64,000 bases of DNA, from contig JAOWCC010000441.1 of NCBI GenBank assembly GCA_030867875.1, positions 248,001 to 312,000 on the forward strand. Reading direction: 5' to 3'. How positions within the stretch are numbered: position 1 is the first letter of the stretch; every line of letters begins with the position of its first letter. Source of the DNA: Actinernus sp. WN-2022 (Eukaryota > Cnidaria > Anthozoa > Actiniaria > Actinernidae). The notes under the pieces were generated by a model. The model had not been told where the DNA came from and searched no databases. It saw nothing but the letters and a program-made list of their open reading frames with translations. The position numbers were made by a program, and so were the translations under genes. This document shows, one piece after another, positions 55,926 through 64,000 of the stretch.

Positions 55926-58900
55926 TTTTCTGCGTGAAATAGATGCTGTCCGTATCGTGGTAGACGATGCGGTCCTTCAAGAGGTGGAGGTAAGAATAGA
56001 GTTTCAGGCGTGCGTGGGCTGTGGTGTAGGCGGCAAACATGACGTTGGTATGGGGGTTGGAGTCGATGTGCTGCGGGGTGGCGTTGTAATGCACTTGCAC
56101 CATGTCTTCGTGGACAAACAGAATGTCCTGGACTTCATTCTCGTCGCTCATCATGAGCTCGAAGTAGCGGTCCAACTCGGTGACGTACTCCGTCTGCCGA
56201 GGGTTCTGCTTCTGGCCGAACTTGCCCCACAAGGTGTTGAGAATCCATTTCGCCAGGGCCCGCATCCCCGGGTTGAACGCGTACCTGGCCCACTCCAGTA
56301 AAATCCCCATGGCCCTCCGGTAACTGTCTATAAAAGAGGCTTCCTCGGCGTCGGTGTTGCACCCGGGCGGCCACCCACTCGCTTCTTGTTTCATCTTGAG
56401 GAAAGTGTTCACGTAGTCTGTGAACAACACCTGGGTCCCGGTTGCGGGATCGTACTGTTCCGACTCGGAATAATGCCATACCCGGTACATTTCCAGGACC
56501 CGGTACCCTTGGCGCAGGGCCTCGTGGAGTTTGTGGCTCACCCAAGTGCCTGTCAAAGCCCGGGCCTCGTTGTTGTGGCGGCAGGTTTCCTGGTTCTTGT
56601 CTTCGGTGCAGGACCGACAAAGGGTAAATAGGAGTTTTTCCCCCACATGTGTCGGGAGGACCGGGAAAAACAGCCGGCGTGGCGGCAAGATCTTGAGGTG
56701 GATTAACCCCTCGTACGGGTGGGTAGGGTCTAAGTTCTCGGTAAGGATTTCTGGATGGCCCAGCGGGAACCGTTGCGTCTTTTGCACCCAGGGGTACAGG
56801 GAGCACACATCCAGCACCTCCATCCATTCTCTCCCCCATTCTCCCTCGCTCGCTTCCCAGTAGGTCTTGATCCCGTTGGTCCGCCCTCCAAAGAACGCTT
56901 TCTTGGGGTCGAGGGGAAGCTGGGCTTGAGGGATGGGCGCTAGGGCGACGATAGTCGGGTCCAAGGCCATGGCCGCACGAATTTCGCACTCCCTGATCTG
57001 GACCACGCGGTACCCTTGCTGTTTCAGGTACAACATTTTGTCTCGGGTCCGGTCGGCCAACGTTTTCATCGTGCAGTGCAGTAAGGGGTGCACTCTCTCT
57101 TGATGGGTGCAACGGTCGCATCCGTGCCAGAAACAGCCATTTATTTCGTACGCCGTGTGGGTGGCAGCGTGGTACCCGTCCAGTTTGTAGGGGCTCACGT
57201 GCTTCTCTCCGAAATTGCCCGCGTGCTGGATCTGAATTCCGTCCCGCCGCTCCACGTGGGCCAACCATTGGAGGGCCAACCATTGGAGCGCCAACGCCGA
57301 CTGTACGTCCTTGGGCCGGTAGCCGAGCCGTGTCAAGACCGCAATGGTGTTAGGTCTGAGGAATTTCTTGCGGAACACTAGGTTGCATAGGGAGGCGAGT
57401 GTGACGGTCCTGGTAAAGGGGTCTATACCCGCCGCTTTCATCATAATAGCCCGGAACGCCAAACAGGCCCGTTGCAAGATGGCCACATCCCGATGGCGGT
57501 AGAGGGCCAACTCTTTCTGGAAGTCGAAGACCCCACCGCGGGCCCGTTCGGCCGCATGCCAGGCCACCAGTTCTTCTTTGCCTTGCGGACTCAGCGAATC
57601 CGGTTCGTAATAATGAAGGTCTGGTAGTGGGCCCACGTACTGTTGATGTTCTGGTTTGTTAAAAAAGATGGGGAAATCCAGCTTGTTGAGGTTTTCGGCT
57701 TGGAAACCGAACGTGACGGGAAATTGTTTGAGGGCCAGAGCAACGAGTCTTTGATAACCAACTTGTACTCGGGGATGGTTACCACCATCGCCTTGCCGCC
57801 GCGGAAGAGCACTTTCGGTTTTATGGCATTCTTGAAGATGTATTCCAGGATGGGATACGAGTCGTACCCCATGGCGTTGTGGGCCGGGCACACGTAGTTT
57901 TTGTGATCCCCCGAGAAGAGCCAGTCGCAGAATTGGGGGAGGGCCGTGGGGCCTCGGAACTCTACTTTCCGTGGGCCGCATTGAGTGCAGGTGGTACAGT
58001 CTGTGGACACACAGAGATCGCAAACTTTCGAGACCCCTGCAAAGTTGACTACGTGCTGCGCTTCCAGGGGCATGGCTTCGAAGTCAAAAAAGAGGTACCG
58101 GAACTTGTCCTCGTGCCCCTCGTCTTCCGCGGCGGCTCTCTCCGTCTCTTCTTCTTCCGCCAGGGGGGCTGCGTATGCATCTGCTTCTTCATCTTCTTCT
58201 TCTTCTCCTCCTCCCCCTTCTGGGGCTAGGCGCGGGACTTGTTGTCCGCCACTTGCATGTAGCACAAGTAGTCCGGGGGGACAATAGCTTTGCAATTCCG
58301 GCACTTGTATTCTCCGCACACGTGGTTTCCGAGCCGGCCCCGAGCCAGATGGTCCACCGTCGCCCCACACTGGACACAACGTGTGTACCGTTCGCACGAA
58401 CTCCATTCTCTGGTGTAGAGATTCCCTTGCCCCGTCCGGTGGGGTTGGTGACGGCGGTGGTTGTCGAAGCAGTCCCCACTCTTGAACCATCGACGTCACT
58501 GGTCACATTTTCTCCAAGACCATCTCTCCCCATGGGGGAGGGGAGAGCAATCTTTGACCCCACAACAGACACAGGTCGTGTCACAAGCGTGTTGTCTAGG
58601 GTCTTGGTAGGTCTTCTGGCAGAGGGGGCAGAAGTATTTGGCATTCAGGAGACCCCTCATGTTGTTGATGACGTCATAGTGGTGGTTCTCGGTTTGGTAG
58701 AGGTACACGCGGTAGCGGGCCTCAGGGAGGTAGCCCGAGTAAATAATGCTGTTCATATGCTCTCGGGAGACCAGATTGACTTCTACCCCTTGGCCTGCCA
58801 AGTACGCTTGGAATCGCTTGAGCTCCGGGATCCCACACGGTTGAATAGGGACGCCTGCCTGGTGGTGGAGCTCCAAGGCTAGAGTCCGTTGTCGGGGTCT

Positions 58901-59335
58901 CCCTCGTCTTATTTGGTGGTACTGAGGATGTTGCTGCTCCCTGGCCAGGGCCTCTGGCCATGCACAATTCATCATAATTGTGTATCCTCACAATGCTTTG
59001 TTTGATTTTTTTAAATTTCGCCAAGTCGGCCGTACAGCAACGGGCCACACGCCCTCTTCCCGCACTGGGTATTTTCACGTGAAACACATGGATGTGGAAG
59101 CGGCCCCTCATAATGAATTCTTGATTCGATTGTGTGATCTCACCAATTCTGGCCATGATTAGGGCGGGGGTGAGGGTGGACCTCATCAGGTATGGAAAAG
59201 CCAATGGGTAGTCCAGATGAGGAGCGTCTAGGGTCAGGCGTACTCTGTCTTGCGGCTCGGTTTCCCCTAGGGTGGTCTCCAGGACCCTCTCTATAGCGAC
59301 CGTGACGTCTTGAAGGGCCTGTCCATAAAAAATTA
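55925..59335 (-). pseudogene. polB: Type B (protein-primed-type) DNA polymerase of the element
   Basis: The gene runs leftwards through about five frames. N-terminal conserved blocks: IHNYDELCMAR near 58,980-58,950; then HHYDVINNMRGLLNAKYFC and a zinc cluster (near 58,700-58,580); CERYTRCVQCG and EYKCRNCK near 58,400-58,290. Exonuclease: FFDFEA (58,085), HNAMGYD (57,881), KDS (57,752). Polymerase: VTFGF, then a nuclease-like insert with LDGYHAATHTAYEINGCFWHGC (57,195-57,118) resembling a Vsr-type endonuclease fold, motif A LDVCSLYP (56,814-56,791), motif B KWILNTLWGKFG (56,250-56,215), motif C YHDTDSIYF (55,962-55,936). Frame changes near 58,945, 58,500, 58,230 and 57,740; a 15-bp duplication at about 57,255-57,290. 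The C-terminal thumb after motif C is missing. Such enzymes replicate linear genomes primed by a terminal protein. Confidence 0.85.
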
Positions 59336-59339
59336 TACA

Positions 59340-59480
59340 TAAAATAAATAATACATAAAAAAATTAAAAATTAAGAAATATTTTTTTTATTTTATTTTTA
59401 AATTAAAAATAATAAATAAAAAAGTGGGGCACTCTGTAGTCCGGCTAGAGGAGATAAAGAAGAAAAAGAAAAAAAGGGAA
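59340..59480. other. A/T-only stretch between polymerase and the minisatellite
   Basis: About 80 bases of almost pure A and T with several AATAAA-type words on both strands (59,340-59,425). It may serve as polyadenylation DNA for the right-arm transcript. Confidence 0.35.
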
Positions 59481-59689
59481 AAAATTGGATTTCCTCACGG
59501 GGACTCTTGGAACAGGAGATTTAACCCTTGGCGCCACCTCGCGCGCGAGCGCTGTGACGTCATGCCAAAATAGTGTAGTCAACCCTTACTTCGGGCAGAG
59601 TCGCGCGGGATCGCGTCCTTATTCTTAGTTCGTAGTCCTTACATGTCGTCTTGAATTTTTTGCACGCTCTGGACCGGGTTTGTAGGTGT

Positions 59690-60150
59690 TCAAAGTCCTC
59701 CTCCTCCTCCTCCTTCAAATTCCTCCTCCTCCTCTTCTACCTCTTCCTCTTCCTCTTCCTCTTCCACTTCCTCTTCCTCTTCCTCTTCCTCTTCCTCTTC
59801 CTCCTCCTCTTCTTCCAACCTCTTCTTCCAACCTCTTCTTCCAACCTCTTCTTCCAACCTCTTCTTCCAACCTCTTCCTCCAACCTCTTCCTCCAACCTC
59901 TTCTTCCAACCTCTTCTTCCAACCTCTTCTACCAACCTCTTCTACCAACCTCTTCTACCAACCTCTTCTACCAACCTCTTCTTCCAACCTCTTCTTCCAA
60001 CCTCTTCTTCCAACCTCTTCTTCCAACCTCTTCTTCCAACCTCTTCTTCCAACCTCTTCTTCCAACCTCTTCTTCCAACCTCTTCTTCCAACCTCTTCTT
60101 CCAACCTCTTCTTCCAACCTCTTCTTCCAACCTCTTCTTCCAACCTCTTC
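59690..60150. repeat. 13-bp minisatellite with a (TTCCTC)n leader
   Basis: TTCCTC hexamers (59,730-59,808) lead into about 26 tandem copies of TTCTTCCAACCTC up to 60,150. Variants TTCCTCCAACCTC (two) and TTCTACCAACCTC (four in a row) form local blocks. Because 13 is not a multiple of 3, every frame cycles through the same 13-residue peptide and all six frames stay open. Long Pro/Leu/Ser and Lys/Glu frames here are therefore by-products. Confidence 0.9.
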
Positions 60151-60329
60151 TCTCTCTTCGCACTCTTTGTAGTGCCGTCCTCTTCTTCCTCCATGTCTTC
60201 GTCGTCGTCAAGCGCCATCCTATGGTCCACCCTCTTGTCGGCCTCTTCTTCTTCTTTTAGATCGTCGTCGTCTTCCTTATCTCCCTCCACTTTATACTTC
60301 GCTAGGGCTGTACTCAAGTGTTCCCTCAA
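60150..60329 (-). pseudogene. Acidic tail frame, probably the shifted end of the large right-arm protein
   Basis: Minus strand reads EHLSTALAKYKVEGDKEDDD, then Glu/Asp-rich sequence until it enters the minisatellite. It overlaps the last codons of the large gene in another frame. An acidic, disordered C-terminus reached by one frameshift is a reasonable reading; it could equally be low-complexity chance. Confidence 0.35.
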
Positions 60330-62922
60330 GGCAGGATTTCCTCGCGGGGGTCAGCCGATCCACCCCCTGCGTCGCAGGAAGGACACAGGCACGCACTTTA
60401 CGATGGATCAGGCTCGTGGTGACCATAGAATGGCTGAGGTTGTAGGCAAGGCGGTACAGCCGTTCGCTTTGCCAGGAGCAGGTTCGCCTTCCCTGGACGT
60501 AGGCGTACAACTCAAACTCCGAATAGTCATAGAGTTGGTACAACAGCATGGTGGTCCAGTGGTCCCAGATAGGCAACAGAAGATCATACTCTTCGTTCAG
60601 GATTTGGTTCGTGACATGGGGGCATAACTCCTTGAGTGTTTTCTTGTGATGCTTCCTCACCTGGGTCTGGCATTCGTCAAAACTCAGACCGAGGTTGTGG
60701 GTGTCGTTCCAGTGCAGGGTGGCCTGGCTGTACCGTTCACACAAATGGAAGTACAGGTAAGCGAGGAAGTGCTGATACTCTACTATGATGGCACGCTCTC
60801 TCATGTACCGGGTTTCTTGCGCTGGGAAGTCGGGGTCCGGGAGTAGTTCGCCGAAGCTTTTGTCGAAATGGGACTGGCACGCCGACTCTATCTTCAGGTA
60901 GCGGGAAGAGATGATTTTACTGACCACCGTCATCCCCGCATCGTAGGATTCGGCGTGGTACCAATACCTGTCGTTACGGACGTCTTGGGTACGGCTGCGG
61001 TACAAGCAACCCTGCTCTCCCCAGACCAGGTCTTCACGCATTCGCGTCTCGCACAACTCGTGCCATTCCAGCTTCAGGCACTGCTTCAGGGGAAACCAGT
61101 TGAACAAGAAGTTCGTCCTCTCCCTCAGGAAATTGCAGCGCATGGAGCAACTGGACCATTTGGCGCCCACTCCCAGATGGTGGCACACGGCCGCCTCGTT
61201 CATGTAGGCGAATTCCTTCATGACCATAGATAGATAGATAGATAGATCGTTTATTATAATTACCTTACTTACAGCATAACTGAATTACTAAGGATCACAA
61301 TTCTAAACATTAATTACGTATACTTATAAACTAATTCGATAAAATGTTATGATATTAAAACTAACAGTTAAAAGCAGCTATTTGGCTAATTCAAGACCTG
61401 TGTACTAACTTAAATGATGTGAGTTATAGTGTCGAACACTAGAGTTGATGAAAGTGTTCCGGAATCGGTTTGTTTTACTAAGCGGAAGTGTGAAAGACCT
61501 CTTATACCGTAGTGTGACAGTCGGATTACTAAGGTTATGTGGTAAAAGATGATATAAATTACCATTAGGATTAGATATGATTTTACGAAAAAGAGTATGA
61601 CATAGTTCAGATCTGCGATGATAAAGGCTAGTAAGGCCGGACAAAGCAAGAGCTTGTTCGTAAGGTAAGTCGTAGCCATGAAGAATACGCATTGCTCTCT
61701 TTTGTATGCGTTCTAAGGTAAGACTAAGGTATTCTGGTAAACTGTAATGAAATACTTGACAAGCGTAGAGTAAAATAGATTGTATACAAGCAACATAGAA
61801 TTTAACTAGGTCCTTAGCTGGAACGTTTGCACGTTTTAATTGTGTTAAAAAATAAAGTCTGCCAGAAGCTTTCTTTATAATGTAATCAATGTGAGAGTTC
61901 CACTTTAAATCACTCTGAATTATTACACCGAGAATTTTTACAGACTGTACAAGATCGACCAAGCAATTATTAATATATACATCGTTATGTACTTTTGGAG
62001 AACGTGAAAATGAAATCATCATCGCGTACAGCACCTCCCGCTCAGCGGGGAGCACATCTATGCAAAGCCAATAATGCACACACCCCGCCAGCATGTGTTG
62101 CAGTTCCTTCAAATACCGCACCTCCAGCAACTTCTTCACGACAGGGAACTCCTTCTTCACCACCTCATCTAACTTCTGCCGGTCCTAGATCTCTCTCTCG
62201 CTCATCAGGTCTTGGTAGAATTTGGCCAAGAGGGCCCGGCACACACTCCTCATGTCCTTCTTGTACTTGAACACGAGTACTTTGTTATCGTCGTATTTGA
62301 ACAACCACGCGTCCTCCGCGTTATAGCCGCGAGGAATCTTCAAAGTCAAGGCTTTGCGTTTGCCCTCCCGTTGGGCCACTTGCTTCACCCGCTGAAAACA
62401 ATCCCCGTTCGCGTAGGAGACCACCGCCATGTACAGGGAGGCCAACGTGACGTGCATCGGACTCATGGGAGGGAGGTCGCTATGCCTCTGATAGGTGTTC
62501 ATGAGGTGTACCCTCTGCAGAAATCCTCCAAACAATTTGGCCATGTCGTCCGTCCCCTTTTCCCACAGTTTGCCTCGCCACGTTTGCAAAATGACATACG
62601 CTTGGTCGGTCGTGAGTTGTTTCAGGCTGGCCACCACCTCGTCCCTCATCTCTAGCGTTACGGGCAACGCACACATCTGCCCAAAATAGGGCAGGAATTC
62701 GTTCAGGTGTTCCGGCGAAAAACCTTGGCGAGCTTTCTCCCAATTCTCGGCGAATCCCTCTTTCGGACGAATTATTTTCCATTGCGAAATGTCGGCGGTC
62801 ACCAAAGCCACGTACAAATGCTGGGTCAATGCTTTAAATTGTTCACGGCTCGCTTTCTCTACTTCGTTTGCCGATAGGAATTTCATCGTGTTGATCATCT
62901 TCCCAAAGTGTCCACACTTCAT
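60292..62922 (-). pseudogene. Large unrecognised right-arm protein, split by a stop and a retrotransposon
   Basis: ATG 62,922 opens 245 codons (KCGHFGKMINTMKFLSANEV to YQDLMSEREI) to TAG 62,187-62,185. The same frame continues (LDEVVKKEFPVVKKLLEVRY) until a retrotransposon interrupts it near 62,020, and resumes at about 61,230 (KEFAYMNEAAVCHHLGVGAK) to a stop at 60,292. Without the lesions it would be a protein of roughly 615 residues. It is rich in Leu, Lys, Glu, Tyr and Trp and looks mainly helical, with several Cys/His. I do not recognise it; by size and position as first gene of the arm a structural or replication role is possible but unsupported. The TATA box in the right inverted repeat lies about 75 bases upstream. 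Confidence 0.6.
61228..62020 (-). mobile_element. 5-prime-truncated L2/CR1-like retrotransposon insertion
   Basis: Minus strand encodes the C-terminal reverse transcriptase region: VKILGVIIQSDLKWNSHIDY, YFLTQLKRANVPAKDLVKFY, RIQKRAMRILHGYD and a tail with RYKRSFTLPLSKTNRFRNTF to a stop at 61,405. Its 3-prime end is a (ATCT)n tail at 61,230-61,250, next to the resumed host frame. It inserted into the large right-arm gene, so it is younger than the element. A clear target duplication is not resolved; only short CAT/ATG matches flank it. Confidence 0.8.
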
Positions 62923-62988
62923 GGTACTCTCGATAGAGCATAGACACCACGGCAAAGAACCAAAACAACATGAATGCCTTCTCCCCAA

Positions 62989-63354
62989 GGGTTCACTTTT
63001 TTATATGCCCCGGGTCTTTTCCGGGCGCCAATCCGAGCCCTGGGTTTGTTCCCCGCCGACCAATCCGGGCCCTGGGTTTGTTCTCCCCGACGCCTCTCCG
63101 ACCCCCTTCCGAGACTGGCGAGACCCCCCTAAACTTACGACCAATCAGAAGCCTGGCTTTGGTCTCCCCTCCAACCCCTCCGAACCTGGTGAGACCCCCC
63201 TAAACTTCCGACCAATCAGAAGCCTGGCTTTGTGCACCAGCGGGTGACAGGCCCTTGTCACGTCACGAAACTTGTGACGTCATATTTAGCTCCGCCCCCT
63301 CTCTCGGCCAATCAGGAGGCTCGCTGGCTACCCATACTGGGCCCCCTTACTACT
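62989..63354 (-). repeat. Right terminal inverted repeat
   Basis: About 366 bp, reverse complement of 51,393-51,770. See the left copy. Confidence 0.92.
62997..63305 (-). promoter_or_regulatory. Viral-type promoter inside the right inverted repeat
   Basis: On the minus strand the same order as the left end: GC box near 63,290, CRE TGACGTCA (63,275-63,282), CCAAT boxes at 63,308, 63,212, 63,141, 63,060 and 63,028, then ATATAAAAAA (63,006-62,997). It would drive the right arm leftwards. Confidence 0.65.
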
Positions 63355-63360
63355 ATTGTC
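63355..63360. repeat. Target-site duplication, right (ATTGTC)
   Basis: Identical to 51,387-51,392. Confidence 0.9.
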
Positions 63361-63626
63361 CTTGTTTTGCAAACACAGATAGTCTGCTTAGAGCATGGCA
63401 CAAACACTGACCTGGATAAAGTTTTGGATTCTGCCAAAAGAGGTTTCGCATCTAGAGGATGCATTTGCGACCACCTCTTGTAGTTGCTGCAGAACTTGTG
63501 ACTATTGTCTGTACATCTCATTCCATTCTTTTTCTTCTTCTTGAACAACCTTTTGGCACTTGTGCGTCTGATGGATTGGTCATCTTTAAAATGATTAACA
63601 CCTCTGGATCCCATAAATGCAGACAT
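63361..63626 (-). pseudogene. Upstream half of the transposon-like gene interrupted by the element
   Basis: Minus-strand frame from about 63,614 (MGSRGVNHFKDDQSIRRTSA) through KKKKKNGMRCTDNSHKFC and LAESKTLSRSVFVPCSKQ to VCKTRT at the target duplication. Removing the element and one duplication copy continues this frame into 51,386 and below. Basic and Cys-containing, unrecognised family. Confidence 0.45.
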
Positions 63627-63731
63627 GGAACCTGTTTCCCTTTCTTGCCTGGTATCGTTTGAGATTCAGAGGTCGTTAGCAGTTTAAACGTTTTGTTGGA
63701 CCTTTAAAACAAAAATTCTCTATACTTTTAC

Positions 63732-63935
63732 CTAATGGATTATACAATCATCTCCGTTTTCATCATCTTCTGACTGACAAAACCATTTTATTACCTCCTG
63801 GTGTGCTTTGGATATGTAGTGTTGGTATGCTTGTCTTGCACCTTTAAGAACTCTTTCATCGTTGGCTTCTACGGCCTTCAGCTTTGCGTGCTCAACAACG
63901 TTTTCTAGTGCCCATTTTTGATAAATGATGCACAA
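63732..63935 (-). CDS. Short open frame, possible exon of the same interrupted gene
   Basis: 67 codons, helical and charged (MCIIYQKWALENVVEHAKLK, then an acidic end). It could be an upstream exon or a separate fragment; no splice connection established. Confidence 0.25.
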   Translation of the reverse strand: MCIIYQKWALENVVEHAKLKAVEANDERVLKGARQAYQHYISKAHQEVIKWFCQSEDDENGDDCIIH

Positions 63936-64000
63936 GGAGCAATGCCAAGAACCCGTTGCTTGCTACCAACACACGCTTAATATATAGGCTTGAATTTCAT

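Larger units (their letters stand above)
51393..63354. mobile_element. Polinton/Maverick-like element, 11,962 bp
   Basis: Bounded by inverted repeats of about 370 bp that begin AGTAGTAAGGGGGCCC and flanked by a perfect 6-bp duplication. It encodes a type B DNA polymerase with exonuclease and palm domains, a GRF-zinc-finger protein, a small protein and a large unrecognised protein. Termini starting AG, 6-bp duplication and polymerase B fit Polintons, but the length is below their usual 15-20 kb. No integrase, packaging ATPase, maturation protease or jelly-roll capsid gene is recognisable. A 2.5-kb AT-rich block, a retrotransposon insertion, frameshifts and stops show that this copy is defective. 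Gene order: left arm transcribed rightwards, right arm leftwards, meeting in the AT-rich middle. Confidence 0.85.

Noticed and set aside
56135..57283. Long alternative minus-strand frame of about 380 codons over the polymerase
   Set aside because: It overlaps the frame holding motifs A and B and has Pro/Arg-rich composition typical of an off-frame shadow in GC-rich DNA.
59651..60627. Very long Pro/Leu/Ser-rich frames on the plus strand and Lys/Glu-rich frames on the minus strand
   Set aside because: They arise because a 13-bp tandem repeat has no stop in any frame; their peptide repeats only reflect the minisatellite.
62923..62988. Upstream extension of the large right-arm gene
   Set aside because: It starts at TTG; the first ATG in frame is 62,922. 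An overlapping 43-codon frame from ATG 62,971 was also seen but has no support beyond a hydrophobic start.

Overview
The window looks like a repeat-rich nuclear genome segment from an invertebrate animal, most likely an anthozoan cnidarian (coral or sea anemone). This is inferred from AT-rich intergenic DNA, spliced genes with GT-AG introns and AATAAA signals, and several transposon-encoded protein families that I remember as abundant in cnidarians. There is no bacterial operon, CRISPR array, rRNA or convincing tRNA. Most of the sequence is mobile DNA at different stages of decay, with a few spliced genes between.

Layout. 0-0.8 kb: tail of a decayed viral/Polinton-type DNA polymerase B gene. 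0.75-3.8 kb: DDE-like transposase gene with two TGA stops. 5.5-11.2 kb: two decayed L2/CR1-like retrotransposons on the minus strand. 12.1-14.6 kb: a 21-bp phased palindromic repeat and a damaged chromodomain gene. 14.7-15.7 kb: a small, apparently intact five-exon gene (minus). 17.0-19.9 kb: seven consecutive exons of an uncharacterised gene (minus). 20.6-21.4 kb: gag-like remnant. 21.8-22.5 kb: probable hAT MITE. 22.95-25.5 kb: a structurally complete hAT transposon with a perfect 8-bp target duplication and an uninterrupted transposase. 30.3-33.4 kb: BEN-domain gene interrupted by a 960-bp transposon that carries a RecQ-helicase fragment. 34.2-35.3 kb: broken Tc1/mariner transposase ending in a histone-type stem-loop. 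37.3 kb: Myb/SANT-like fragment. 39.7-43.1 kb: decayed transposon gene with a probable OTU/C76-like peptidase, split by a retrotransposon fragment. 44.2-48.7 kb: nearly complete L2/CR1-like retrotransposon (plus strand).

The main find is 51,393-63,354, an 11,962-bp Polinton/Maverick-like element. It has about 370-bp terminal inverted repeats beginning AGT, a perfect 6-bp target duplication (ATTGTC), a protein-primed-type DNA polymerase B gene with a fused nuclease-like domain, and a visibly higher GC content than its surroundings. Each inverted repeat holds the same promoter-like array: GC box, CRE palindrome, five CCAAT boxes, TATA box. One copy fires rightwards into a GRF-zinc-finger protein gene and the other leftwards into a large unrecognised gene followed by the polymerase. 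The element is not intact: the polymerase is split over about five reading frames, the large gene has a TAG stop and an 0.8-kb retrotransposon insertion, and a 2.5-kb AT-rich block occupies the middle. I recognise no integrase, packaging ATPase, protease or capsid gene. It landed inside another transposon-like gene whose two halves can be matched across the target duplication.

Start codons were checked by eye; several long open frames begin at NTG rather than ATG and the first usable ATG is given instead.
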